Source: Auanema rhodensis (taxonomy: Eukaryota > Nematoda > Chromadorea > Rhabditida > Rhabditidae). From it: DNA of 64,000 bases. The translations under genes and the position numbers were made by a program. Shown piece after piece: positions 37,665 through 52,270 of this stretch. The notes below the pieces were generated by a model. That model did no database searches. It was not told the origin of the DNA and saw only the letters and a program-made list of their open reading frames with translations. The DNA is taken from positions 496,001-560,000 of the forward strand of contig CAXKVF010000076.1 in NCBI GenBank assembly GCA_964057225.1, given 5' to 3'. Position 1 is the first letter of the stretch; each line of letters starts with the position of its first letter.

Positions 37665-40479
37665 TTAGCATAAATTAAAGTTCACGTAAATTTCAAAGTC
37701 ATGGTTACCATGCACCAATATCAATAAAAATTTGTTTTTAGACTAATATGGACATGGGGAATCTAATTTTGAAAACCGCATCTCTTTATCTTTCACGTGA
37801 AGCGAGTTACATACCAAGTGCACAGCACGTGTACATTTAATTAGCATAAATTAAAGTTCACGTAAATTTCAAAGTCATGGTTACCATGCACCAATATCAA
37901 TAAAAATTTGTTTTTAGACTAATATGGACATGGGGAATCTAATTTTGAAAACCGCATCTCTTTATCTTTCACGTGAAGCGAGTTACTTACCAAGTGCACA
38001 TCACGTTTACATTTAATTAGCATAAATTAAAGTTCACGTAAATTTCAAAGTCATGGTTACCATGAACCAATATCAATAAAAATTTGTTTTTAGACTAATA
38101 TGGACATGGGGAATCTAATTTTGAAAACCGCATCTCTTTATCTTTCACGTGAAGCGAGTTACATACCAAGTGCACATCACGTGTACATTTAATTAGCATA
38201 AATTAAAGTTCACGTAAATTTCAAAGTCATGGTTACCATGCACCAATATCAATAAAAATTTGTTTTTAGACTAATATGGACATGGGGAATCTAATTTTGA
38301 AAACCGCATCTCTTTATCTTTCACGTGAAGCGAGTTACATACCAAGTGCACATCACGTGTACATTTAATTAGCATAAATTAAAGTTCACGTAAATTTCAA
38401 AGTCATGGTTACCATGAACCAATATCAATAAAAATTTGTTTTTAGACTAATATGGACATGGGGAATCTAATTTTGAAAACCGCATCTCTTTATCTTTCAC
38501 GTGAAGCGAGTTACATACCAAGTGCACATCACGTGTACATTTAATTAGCATAAATTAAAGTTCACGTAAATTTCAAAGTCATGGTTACCATGCACCAATA
38601 TCAACAAAAATCTGTTTTTAGACTAATATGGACATGGGGAATCTAATTTTGAAAACCGCATCTCTTTATCTTTCACGTGAAGCGAGTTACATACCAAGTG
38701 CACATCACGTGTACATTTAATTACCATAAATTAAAGTTCACGTAATTTTCAAAGTCATGGTTACCATGCACCAATATCAATAAAAATTTGTTTTTAGACT
38801 AATATGGACATGGGGAATCTAATTTTGAAAACCGCATCTCTTTATCTTTCACGTGAAGCGAGTTACATATCAAGTGCACATCACGTGTACATTTAATTAG
38901 CATAAATTAAAGTTCACGTAAATTTCAAAGTCATGGTTACCATTAACCAATATCAATAAAAATTTGTTTTTAGACTAATATGGACATGGGGAATCTAATT
39001 TTGAAAACCGCATCTCTTTATCTTTCAAGTGAAGCGAGTTACATACCAAGTGCACATCACGTGTACATTTAATTAGCATAAATTAAAGTTCACGTAAATT
39101 TCAAAGTCATGGTTACCATGCACCAATATCAATAAAAATTTGTTTTTAGACTAATATGGACATGGGGAATCTAATTTTGAAAACCGCATCTCTTTATCTT
39201 TCACGTGAAGCGAGTTACATACCAAGTGCACATCACGTGTACATTTAATTAGCATAAATTAAAGTTCACGTAAATTTCAAAGTCATGGTTACCATGCACC
39301 AATATCATAAAAATTGGTTTTTAGACTAATATGGACATGAGGAATCTAATTTTGAAAACCGCATCTCTTTATCTTTCACGTGAAGCGAGTTACATACCAA
39401 GTGCACATCACGTGTACATTTAATTAGCATAAATTAAAGTTCACGTAAATTTCAAAGTCATGGTTACCATGCACCAATATCAATAAAAATTTGTTTTTAG
39501 ACTAATATGGACATGGGGAATCTAATTTTGAAAACCGCATCTCTTTATATTTCACGTGAAGCGAGTTACATACCAAGTGCACATCACGTGTACATTTAAT
39601 TAGCATAAATTAAAGTTCACGTAAATTTCAAAGTCATGGTTACCATGCACCAATATCAATAAAAATTTGTTTTTAGACTAATATGGACATGGGGAATCTA
39701 ATTTTGAAAACCGCATCTCTTTATCTTTCACGTGAAGCGAGTTACATACCAAGTGCACATCACGTGTACATTTAATTAGCATAAATTAAAGTTCACGTAA
39801 ATTTCAAAGTCATGGTTACCATGAACCAATATCAATAAAAATTTGTTTTTAGACTAATATGTACATGGGGAATCTAATTTTGAAAACCGCATCTCTTTAT
39901 CTTTCACGTGAAGCGAGTTACATACCAAGTGCACATCACGTGTACATTTAATTAGCATAAAATAAAGTTCACGTAAATTTCAAAGTCATGGTTACCATGC
40001 ACCAATATCAATAAAAATCTGTTTTTAGACTAATATGGACATGGGGGATCTAATTTTGAAAACCGCATCTCTTTATCTTTCACGTGAAGCGAGTTACATA
40101 CCAAGTGCACATCACGTGTACATTTAATTAGCATAAATTAAAGTTCACGTAAATTTCAAAGTCATGGTTACCATGCACCAATATCAATAAAAATTTGTTT
40201 TTAGACTAATATGGACATGGGGAATCTAATTTTGAAAACCGCATCTCTTTATCTTTCACGTCAAGCGAGTTACATATCAAGTGCACATCACGTGTACATT
40301 TAATTAGCATAAATTAAAGTTCACGTAAATTTCAAAGTCATGGTTACCATTAACCAATATCAATAAAAATTTGTTTTTAGACTAATATGGACATGGGGAA
40401 TCTAATTTTGAAAACCGCATCTCTTCATCTTTCACGTGAAGCGAGTTACATACCAAGTGCACATCACGTGTACATTTAA
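37665..40479. repeat. 16-mer higher-order repeat, copy 1 (2815 bp, monomers 215-230)
   Basis: The unit opens with the CACAGCAC, CTTACC/CACGTTTAC, CATGAACC word also seen at 1-4048. It then carries CAACAAAAATCTG, TTACCATAA with CGTAATTTTC (38721), CAAGTG, the 175-bp CATAAAAATTGG monomer, TTATATTTC, ATGTACA, CATAAAATAA with GGGGGATC, CACGTCAAG and CTCTTCATC. Each marker recurs 2815 bp later. The period is 16 x 176 minus 1 because of the short monomer. Confidence 0.94.
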
Positions 40480-43294
40480 TTAGCATAAATTAAAGTTCAC
40501 GTAAATTTCAAAGTCATGGTTACCATGCACCAATATCAATAAAAATTTGTTTTTAGACTAATATGGACATGGGGAATCTAATTTTGAAAACCGCATCTCT
40601 TTATCTTTCACGTGAAGCGAGTTACATACCAAGTGCACAGCACGTGTACATTTAATTAGCATAAATTAAAGTTCACGTAAATTTCAAAGTCATGGTTACC
40701 ATGCACCAATATCAATAAAAATTTGTTTTTAGACTAATATGGACATGGGGAATCTAATTTTGAAAACCGCATCTCTTTATCTTTCACGTGAAGCGAGTTA
40801 CTTACCAAGTGCACATCACGTTTACATTTAATTAGCATAAATTAAAGTTCACGTAAATTTCAAAGTCATGGTTACCATGAACCAATATCAATAAAAATTT
40901 GTTTTTAGACTAATATGGACATGGGGAATCTAATTTTGAAAACCGCATCTCTTTATCTTTCACGTGAAGCGAGTTACATACCAAGTGCACATCACGTGTA
41001 CATTTAATTAGCATAAATTAAAGTTCACGTAAATTTCAAAGTCATGGTTACCATGCACCAATATCAATAAAAATTTGTTTTTAGACTAATATGGACATGG
41101 GGAATCTAATTTTGAAAACCGCATCTCTTTATCTTTCACGTGAAGCGAGTTACATACCAAGTGCACATCACGTGTACATTTAATTAGCATAAATTAAAGT
41201 TCACGTAAATTTCAAAGTCATGGTTACCATGAACCAATATCAATAAAAATTTGTTTTTAGACTAATATGGACATGGGGAATCTAATTTTGAAAACCGCAT
41301 CTCTTTATCTTTCACGTGAAGCGAGTTACATACCAAGTGCACATCACGTGTACATTTAATTAGCATAAATTAAAGTTCACGTAAATTTCAAAGTCATGGT
41401 TACCATGCACCAATATCAACAAAAATCTGTTTTTAGACTAATATGGACATGGGGAATCTAATTTTGAAAACCGCATCTCTTTATCTTTCACGTGAAGCGA
41501 GTTACATACCAAGTGCACATCACGTGTACATTTAATTACCATAAATTAAAGTTCACGTAATTTTCAAAGTCATGGTTACCATGCACCAATATCAATAAAA
41601 ATTTGTTTTTAGACTAATATGGACATGGGGAATCTAATTTTGAAAACCGCATCTCTTTATCTTTCACGTGAAGCGAGTTACATATCAAGTGCACATCACG
41701 TGTACATTTAATTAGCATAAATTAAAGTTCACGTAAATTTCAAAGTCATGGTTACCATTAACCAATATCAATAAAAATTTGTTTTTAGACTAATATGGAC
41801 ATGGGGAATCTAATTTTGAAAACCGCATCTCTTTATCTTTCAAGTGAAGCGAGTTACATACCAAGTGCACATCACGTGTACATTTAATTAGCATAAATTA
41901 AAGTTCACGTAAATTTCAAAGTCATGGTTACCATGCACCAATATCAATAAAAATTTGTTTTTAGACTAATATGGACATGGGGAATCTAATTTTGAAAACC
42001 GCATCTCTTTATCTTTCACGTGAAGCGAGTTACATACCAAGTGCACATCACGTGTACATTTAATTAGCATAAATTAAAGTTCACGTAAATTTCAAAGTCA
42101 TGGTTACCATGCACCAATATCATAAAAATTGGTTTTTAGACTAATATGGACATGAGGAATCTAATTTTGAAAACCGCATCTCTTTATCTTTCACGTGAAG
42201 CGAGTTACATACCAAGTGCACATCACGTGTACATTTAATTAGCATAAATTAAAGTTCACGTAAATTTCAAAGTCATGGTTACCATGCACCAATATCAATA
42301 AAAATTTGTTTTTAGACTAATATGGACATGGGGAATCTAATTTTGAAAACCGCATCTCTTTATATTTCACGTGAAGCGAGTTACATACCAAGTGCACATC
42401 ACGTGTACATTTAATTAGCATAAATTAAAGTTCACGTAAATTTCAAAGTCATGGTTACCATGCACCAATATCAATAAAAATTTGTTTTTAGACTAATATG
42501 GACATGGGGAATCTAATTTTGAAAACCGCATCTCTTTATCTTTCACGTGAAGCGAGTTACATACCAAGTGCACATCACGTGTACATTTAATTAGCATAAA
42601 TTAAAGTTCACGTAAATTTCAAAGTCATGGTTACCATGAACCAATATCAATAAAAATTTGTTTTTAGACTAATATGTACATGGGGAATCTAATTTTGAAA
42701 ACCGCATCTCTTTATCTTTCACGTGAAGCGAGTTACATACCAAGTGCACATCACGTGTACATTTAATTAGCATAAAATAAAGTTCACGTAAATTTCAAAG
42801 TCATGGTTACCATGCACCAATATCAATAAAAATCTGTTTTTAGACTAATATGGACATGGGGGATCTAATTTTGAAAACCGCATCTCTTTATCTTTCACGT
42901 GAAGCGAGTTACATACCAAGTGCACATCACGTGTACATTTAATTAGCATAAATTAAAGTTCACGTAAATTTCAAAGTCATGGTTACCATGCACCAATATC
43001 AATAAAAATTTGTTTTTAGACTAATATGGACATGGGGAATCTAATTTTGAAAACCGCATCTCTTTATCTTTCACGTCAAGCGAGTTACATATCAAGTGCA
43101 CATCACGTGTACATTTAATTAGCATAAATTAAAGTTCACGTAAATTTCAAAGTCATGGTTACCATTAACCAATATCAATAAAAATTTGTTTTTAGACTAA
43201 TATGGACATGGGGAATCTAATTTTGAAAACCGCATCTCTTCATCTTTCACGTGAAGCGAGTTACATACCAAGTGCACATCACGTGTACATTTAA
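40480..43294. repeat. 16-mer higher-order repeat, copy 2 (2815 bp, monomers 231-246)
   Basis: Markers at 40640 (CACAGCAC), 41536 (TTACCATAA), 42771 (CATAAAATAA) and 43236 (CTCTTCATC) each lie 2815 bp after those at 37825, 38721, 39956 and 40421. I found no difference between the copies. Homology ends by 43455, where the expected CACAGCAC reads CACATCAC. Confidence 0.94.
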
Positions 43295-46200
43295 TTAGCA
43301 TAAATTAAAGTTCACGTAAATTTCAAAGTCATGGTTACCATGCACCAATATCAATAAAAATTTGTTTTTAGACTAATATGGACATGGGGAATCTAATTTT
43401 GAAAACCGCATCTCTTTATCTTTCACGTGAAGCGAGTTACATACCAAGTGCACATCACGTGTACATTTAATTAGCATAAATTAAAGTTCACGTAAATTTC
43501 AAAGTCATGGTTACCATGCACCAATATCAATAAAAATTTGTTTTTAGACTAATATGGACATGGGGAATCTAATTTTGAAAACCGCATCTCTTTATCTTTC
43601 ACGTGAAGCGAGTTACATATCAAGTGCACATCACGTGTACATTTAATTAGCATAAATTAAAGTTCACGTAAATTTCAAAGTCATGGTTACCATTAACCAA
43701 TATCAATAAAAATTTGTTTTTAGACTAATATGGACATGGGGAATCTAATTTTGAAAACCGCATTTCTTTATCTTTCACGTGAAGCGAGTTACATACCAAG
43801 TGCACATCACGTGTACATTTAATTAGCATAAATTAAAGTTCACGTAAATTTCAAAGTCATGGTTACCATGCACGAATATCAATAAAAATTTGTTTTTAGA
43901 CTAATATGGACATGAGGAATCTAATTTTGAAAACCGCATCTCTTTATCTTTCACGTGAAGCGAGTTACATACCAAGTGCACACCACGTGTACATTTAATT
44001 AGCATAAATTAAAGTTCACGTAAATTTCAAAGTCATGGTTACCATGCACCAATATCAATAAAAATTTGTTTTTAGACTAATATGGACATGGGGAATCTAA
44101 TTTTGAAAACCGCATCTCTTTATATTTCACGTGAAGCGAGTTACATACCAAGTGCACATCACGTGTACATTTAATTAGCATAAATTAAAGTTCACGTAAA
44201 TTTCAAAGTCATGGTTACCATGAACCAATATCAATAAAAATTTGTTTTTAGACTAATATGGACATGGGGAATCTAATTTTGAAAACCGCATCTCTTTATC
44301 TTTCACGTGAAGCGAGTTACATACCAAGTGCACATCACGTGTACATTTAATTAGCATAAATTAAAGTTCACGTAAATTTCAAAGTCATGGTTACCATGCA
44401 CCAATATCAATAAAAATTTGTTTTTAGACTAATATGGACATGGGGAATCTAATTTTGAAAACCGCATCTCTTTATCTTCCACGTGAAGCGAGTTACATAC
44501 CAAGTGCACATCACGTGTACATTTAATTAGCATAAATTAAAGTTCACGTAAATTTCAAAGTCATGGTTACCATGAACCAATATCAATAAAAATTTGTTTT
44601 TAGACTAATATGGACATGGGGAATCAAAGTTTGAAAACCGCATCTCTTTATCTTTCACGTGAAGCGAGTTACATACCAAGTGCACATCACGTGTACATTT
44701 AATTAGCATAAATTAAAGTTCACGTAAATTTCAAAGTCATGGTTACCATGAACCAATATCAATAAAAATTTGTTTTTAGACTAATATGGACATGGGGAAT
44801 CTAATTTTGAAAACCGCATCACTTTATCTTTCACGTGAAGCGAGTTACATACCAAGTGCACATCACGTGTACATTTAATTAGCATAAATTAAAGTTCACG
44901 TAAATTTCAAAGTCATGGTTACCATGCACCAATATCAATAAAAATTTGTTTTCAGACTAATATGGACATGGGGAATCTAATTTTGAAAACCGCATCTCTT
45001 TATCTTTCACGTGAAGCGAGTTACATACCAAGTGCACATCACGTGTACATTTAATTAGCATAAATTAAAGTTCACGTAAATTTCAAAGTCATGGTTACCA
45101 TGCACCAATATCAATAAAAATCTGTTTTTAGACTAATATGGACATGGGGAATCTAATTTTGAAAACCGCATCTCTTTATATTTCACGTGAAGCGAGTTAC
45201 ATACCAAGTGCACATCACGTGTACATTTAATTAGCATAAATTAAAGTTCACGTAAATTTCAAAGTCATGGTTACCATGCACCAATATCAATAAAAATTTG
45301 TTTTTAGACTAATATGGACATGGGGAATCTAATTTTGAAAACCGCATCTCTTTATATTTCACGTGAAGCGAGTTACATACCAAGTGCACATCACGTGTAC
45401 ATTTAATTAGCATAAATTAAAGTTCACGTAAATTTCAAAGTCATGGTTACCATGAACCAATATCAATAAAAATTTGTTTTTAGACTAATATGGACATGGG
45501 GAATCTAATTTTGAAAACCGCATCTCTTTATCTTTCACGTGAAGCGAGTTACATACCAAGTGCACATCACGTGTACATTTAATTAGCATAAATTAAAGTT
45601 CACGTAAATTTCAAAGTCATGGTTACCATGCACCAATATCAATAAAAATTTGTTTTTAGACTAATATGGACATGGGGAATCTAATTTTGAAAACCGCATC
45701 TCTTTATCTTCCACGTGAAGCGAGTTACATACCAAGTGCACATCACGTGTACATTTAATTAGCATAAATTAAAGTTCACGTAAATTTCAAAGTCATGGTT
45801 ACCATGAACCAATATCAATAAAAATTTGTTTTTAGACTAATATGTACATGGGGAATCTAATTTTGAAAACCGCATCTCTTTATCTTTCACGTGAAGCGAG
45901 TTACATACCAAGTGCACATCACGTGTACATTTAATTAGCATAAATTAAAGTTCACGTAAATTTCAAAGTCATGGTTACCATGCACCAATATCAATAAAAA
46001 TTTGTTTTTAGACTAATATGGACATGGGGAATCAAAGTTTGAAAACCGCATCTCTTTATCTTTCACGTGAAGCGAGTTACATACCAAGTGCACATCACGT
46101 GTACATTTAATTAGCATAAATTAAAGTTCACGTAAATTTCAAAGTCATGGTTACCATGAACCAATATCAATAAAAATTTGTTTTTAGACTAATATGGACA

Positions 46201-48046
46201 TGGGGAATCTAATTTTGAAAACCGCATCTCTTTATCTTTCACGTGAAGCGAGTTACATACCAAGTGCACATCACGTGTACATTTAATTAGCATAAATTAA
46301 AGTTCACGTAAATTTCAAAGTCATGGTTACCATGCACCAATATCAATAAAAATCTGTTTTTAGACTAATATGGACATGGGGAATCTAATTTTGAAAACCG
46401 CATCTCTTTATCTTTCACGTGAAGCGAGTTACATACCAAGTGCACATCACGTGTACATTTAATTAGCATAAATTAAAGTTCACGTAAATTTCAAAGTCAT
46501 GGTTACCATGCACCAATATCAATAAAAATCTGTTTTTAGACTAATATGGACATGGGGAATCTAATTTTGAAAACCGCATCTCTTTATCTTTCACGTGAAG
46601 CGAGTTACATACCAAGTGCACATCACGTGTACATTTAATTAGCATAAATTAAAGTTCACGTAAATTTCAAAGTCATGGTTACCATGCACCAATATCAATA
46701 AAAATTTGTTTTTAGACTAATATGGACATGGGGAATCTAATTTTGAAAACCGCATCTCTTTATCTTTCACGTGAAGCGAGTTACATACCAAGTGCACATC
46801 ACGTGTACATTTAATTAGCATAAATTAAAGTTCACGTAAATTTCAAAGTCATGGTTACCATGCACCAATATCAATAAAAATTTGTTTTTAGACTAATATG
46901 GACATGGGGAATCTAATTTTGAAAACCGCATCTCTTTATCTTTCACGTGAAGCGAGTTACATACCAAGTGCACATCACGTGTACATTTAATTAGCATAAA
47001 TTAAAGTTCACGTAAATTTCAAAGTCATGGTTACCATGCACCAATATCAATAAAAATCTGTTTTTAGACTAATATGGACATGGGGAATCTAATTTTGAAA
47101 ACCGCATCTCTTTATCTTTCACGTGAAGCGAGTTACATACCAAGTGCACATCACGTGTACATTTAATTAGCATAAATTAAAGTTCACGTAAATTTCAAAG
47201 TCATGGTTACCATGCACCAATATCAATAAAAATTTGTTTTTAGACTAATATGGACATCGGGAATCTAATTTTGAAAACCGCATCTCTTTATCTTTCACGT
47301 GAAGCGAGTTACATATCAAGTGCACATCACGTGTACATTTAATTAGCATAAATTAAAGTTCACGTAAATTTCAAAGTCATGGTTACCATTAACCAATATC
47401 AATAAAAATTTGTTTTTAGACTAATATGGACATGGGGAATCTAATTTTGAAAACCGCATCTCTTTATCTTTCACGTGAAGCGAGTTACATATCAAGTGCA
47501 CATCACGTGTACATTTAATTAGCATAAATTAAAGTTCACGTAAATTTCAAAGTCATGGTTACCATGCACCAATATCAATAAAAATTTGTTTTTAGACTAA
47601 TATGGACATGGGGAATCTAATTTTGAAAACCGCATCTCTTTATCTTTCACGTGAAGCGAGTTACATATCAAGTGCACATCACGTGTACATTTAATTAGCA
47701 TAAATTAAAGTTCACGTAAATTTCAAAGTCATGGTTACCATTAACCAATATCAATAAAAATTTGTTTTTAGACTAATATGGACATGGGGAATCTAATTTT
47801 GAAAACCGCATCTCTTTATCTTTCACGTGAAGCGAGTTACATATCAAGTGCACATCACGTGTACATTTAATTAGCATAAATTAAAGTTCACGTAAATTTC
47901 AAAGTCATGGTTACCATGCACCAATATCAATAAAAATTTGTTTTTAGACTAATATGGACATGGGGAATCTAATTTTGAAAACCGCATCTCTTAATCTTTC
48001 ACGTGAAGCGAGTTACATACCAAGTGCACATCACGTGTACATTTAA
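43295..48046. repeat. Mixed satellite segment (monomers 247-273)
   Basis: Monomers 248-255 run TATC, CATTAACC plus CATTTCTTT, GAGG, TTATATTTC, CATGAACC, CTTCCACG, AATCAAAGTTTG, CATCACTTT. A TTATATTTC, CATGAACC, CTTCCACG trio then repeats seven monomers later (251-253 and 258-260). Monomers 259-265 match monomers 44-51 in type order. Monomers 269-272 form another TATC alternating block. Private changes include CACGAATA, CACCACG, TTTTCAGAC and CATCGGG. Confidence 0.78.
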
Positions 48047-51000
48047 TTAGCATAAATTAAAGTTCACGTAAATTTCAAAGTCATGGTTACCATGCACCAA
48101 TATCAATAAAAATTTGTTTTTAGACTAATATGGACATGGGGAATCTAATTTTGAAAACCGCATCTCTTTATCTTTCACGTGAAGCGAGTTACATACCAAG
48201 TGCACATCACGTGTACATTTAATTAGCATAAATTAAAGTTCACGTAAATTTCAAAGTCATGGTTACCATGAACCAATATCAATAAAAATTTGTTTTTAGA
48301 CTAATATGGACATGGGGAATCTAATTTTGAAAACCGCATCACTTTATCTTTCACGTGAAGCGAGTTACATACCAAGTGCACATCACGTGTACATTTAATT
48401 AGCATAAATTAAAGTTCACGTAATTTTCAAAGTCATGGTTACCATGCACCAATATCAATAAAACTTTGTTTTTAGACTAATATGGACATGGGGAATCTAA
48501 TTTTGAAAACCGCATCTCTTTATCTTTCACGTGAAGCGAGTTACATACCAAGTGCACATCACGTGTACATTTAATTAGCATAAATTAAAGTTCACGTAAA
48601 TTTCAAAGTCATGGTTACCATGCACCAATATCAATAAAAATCTGTTTTTAGACTAATATGGACATGGGGAATCTAATTTTGAAAACCGCATCTCTTTATC
48701 TTTCACGTGAAGCGAGTTACATATCAAGTGCACATCACGTGTACATTTAATTAGCATAAATTAAAGTTCACGTAAATTTCAAAGTCATGGTTACCATGCA
48801 CCAATATCAATAAAAATTTGTTTTTAGACTAATATGGACATGGGGAATCTAATTTTGAAAACCGCATCTCTTTATCTTTCACGTGAAGCGAGTTACATAT
48901 CAAGTGCACATCACGTGTACATTTAATTAGCATAAATTAAAGTTCACGTAAATTTCAAAGTCATGGTTACCATTAACCAATATCAATAAAAATTTGTTTT
49001 TAGACTAATATGGACATGGGGAATCTAATTTTGAAAACCGCATCTCTTTATCTTTCACGTGAAGCGAGTTACATATCAAGTGCACATCACGTGTACATTT
49101 AATTAGCATAAATTAAAGTTCACGTAAATTTCAAAGTCATGGTTACCATGCACCAATATCAATAAAAATTTGTTTTTAGACTAATATGGACATGGGGAAT
49201 CTAATTTTGAAAACCGCATCTCTTAATCTTTCACGTGAAGCGAGTTACATACCAAGTGCACATCACGTGTACATTTAATTAGCATAAATTAAAGTTCACG
49301 TAAATTTCAAAGTCATGGTTACCATGCACCAATATCAATAAAAATTTGTTTTTAGACTAATATGGACATGGGGAATCTAATTTTGAAAACCGCATCTCTT
49401 TATCTTTCACGTGAAGCGAGTTACATATCAAGTGCACATCACGTGTACATTTAATTAGCATAAATTAAAGTTCACGTAAATTTCAAAGTCATGGTTACCA
49501 TGCACCAATATCAATAAAAATTTGTTTTTAGACTAATATGGACATGGGGAATCTAATTTTGAAAACCGCATCTCTTTATCTTTCACGTGAAGCGAGTTAC
49601 ATACCAAGTGCACATCACGTGTACATTTAATTAGCATAAATTAAAGTTCACGTAAATTTCAAAGTCATGGTTACCATGAACCAATATCAATAAAAATTTG
49701 TTTTTAGACTAATATGGACATGGGGAATCTAATTTTGAAAACCGCATCACTTTATCTTTCACGTGAAGCGAGTTACATACCAAGTGCACATCACGTGTAC
49801 ATTTAATTAGCATAAATTAAAGTTCACGTAAATTTCAAAGTCATGGTTACCATTAACCAATATCAATAAAAATTTGTTTTTAGACTAATATGGACATGGG
49901 GAATCTAATTTTGAAAACCGCATCTCTTTATCTTTCACGTGAAGCGAGTTACATATCAAGTGCACATCACGTGTACATTTAATTAGCATAAATTAAAGTT
50001 CACGTAAATTTCAAAGTCATGGTTACCATGCACCAATATCAATAAAAATTTGTTTTTAGACTAATATGGACATGGGGAATCTAATTTTGAAAACCGCATC
50101 TCTTTATCTTTCACGTGAAGCGAGTTACATATCAAGTGCACATCACGTGTACATTTAATTAGCATAAATTAAAGTTCACGTAAATTTCAAAGTCATGGTT
50201 ACCATTAACCAATATCAATAAAAATTTGTTTTTAGACTAATATGGACATGGGGAATCTAATTTTGAAAACCGCATCTCTTTATCTTTCACGTGAAGCGAG
50301 TTACATATCAAGTGCACATCACGTGTACATTTAATTAGCATAAATTAAAGTTCACGTAAATTTCAAAGTCATGGTTACCATGCACCAATATCAATAAAAA
50401 TCTGTTTTTAGACTAATATGGACATGGGGAATCTAATTTTGAAAACCGCATCTCTTTATCTTTCACGTGAAGCGAGTTACATACCAAGTGCACATCACGT
50501 GTACATTTAATTAGCATAAATTAAAGTTCACGTAAATTTCAAAGTCATGGTTACCATGCACCAATATCAATAAAAATTTGTTTTTAGACTAATATGGACA
50601 TGGGGAATCTAATTTTGAAAACCGCATCTCTTTATCTTTCACGTGAAGCGAGTTACATACCAAGTGCACATCACGTGTACATTTAATTAGCATAAATTAA
50701 AGTTCACGTAAATTTCAAAGTCATGGTTACCATGAACCAATATCAATAAAAATTTGTTTTTAGACTAATATGGACATGGGGAATCTAATTTTGAAAACCG
50801 CATCACTTTATCTTTCACGTGAAGCGAGTTACATACCAAGTGCACATCACGTGTACATTTAATTAGCATAAATTAAAGTTCACGTAATTTTCAAAGTCAT
50901 GGTTACCATGCACCAATATCAATAAAACTTTGTTTTTAGACTAATATGGACATGGGGAATCTAATTTTGAAAACCGCATCTCTTTATCTTTCACGTGAAG

Positions 51001-52270
51001 CGAGTTACATACCAAGTGCACATCACGTGTACATTTAATTAGCATAAATTAAAGTTCACGTAAATTTCAAAGTCATGGTTACCATGCACCAATATCAATA
51101 AAAATCTGTTTTTAGACTAATATGGACATGGGGAATCTAATTTTGAAAACCGCATCTCTTTATCTTTCACGTGAAGCGAGTTACATATCAAGTGCACATC
51201 ACGTGTACATTTAATTAGCATAAATTAAAGTTCACGTAAATTTCAAAGTCATGGTTACCATGCACCAATATCAATAAAAATTTGTTTTTAGACTAATATG
51301 GACATGGGGAATCTAATTTTGAAAACCGCATCTCTTTATCTTTCACGTGAAGCGAGTTACATATCAAGTGCACATCACGTGTACATTTAATTAGCATAAA
51401 TTAAAGTTCACGTAAATTTCAAAGTCATGGTTACCATTAACCAATATCAATAAAAATTTGTTTTTAGACTAATATGGACATGGGGAATCTAATTTTGAAA
51501 ACCGCATCTCTTTATCTTTCACGTGAAGCGAGTTACATATCAAGTGCACATCACGTGTACATTTAATTAGCATAAATTAAAGTTCACGTAAATTTCAAAG
51601 TCATGGTTACCATGCACCAATATCAATAAAAATTTGTTTTTAGACTAATATGGACATGGGGAATCTAATTTTGAAAACCGCATCTCTTAATCTTTCACGT
51701 GAAGCGAGTTACATACCAAGTGCACATCACGTGTACATTTAATTAGCATAAATTAAAGTTCACGTAAATTTCAAAGTCATGGTTACCATGCACCAATATC
51801 AATAAAAATTTGTTTTTAGACTAATATGGACATGGGGAATCTAATTTTGAAAACCGCATCTCTTTATCTTTCACGTGAAGCGAGTTACATACCAAGTGCA
51901 CATCACGTGTACATTTAATTAGCATAAATTAAAGTTCACGTAAATTTCAAAGTCATGGTTACCATGAACCAATATCAATAAAAATTTGTTTTTAGACTAA
52001 TATGGACATGGGGAATCTAATTTTGAAAACCGCATCACTTTATCTTTCACGTGAAGCGAGTTACATACCAAGTGCACATCACGTGTACATTTAATTAGCA
52101 TAAATTAAAGTTCACGTAATTTTCAAAGTCATGGTTACCATGCACCAATATCAATAAAACTTTGTTTTTAGACTAATATGGACATGGGGAATCTAATTTT
52201 GAAAACCGCATCTCTTTATCTTTCACGTGAAGCGAGTTACATACCAAGTGCACATCACGTGTACATTTAA
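48047..52270. repeat. 7-mer higher-order repeat family (1232 bp)
   Basis: Monomers 274-280 and 288-294 have the same seven types: plain; CATGAACC plus CATCACTTT; CGTAATTTTC plus AAAACTTTG; TCTG plus TATC; TATC; CATTAACC plus TATC; TTAATC. Monomers 295-297 start a further copy. CGTAATTTTC lies at 48419, 50883 and 52115, spaced 2464 and 1232 bp, which are 14 and 7 monomers. The middle set (49279-50510) has a rearranged order, so the array is not a clean run of 7-mers. Confidence 0.88.
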
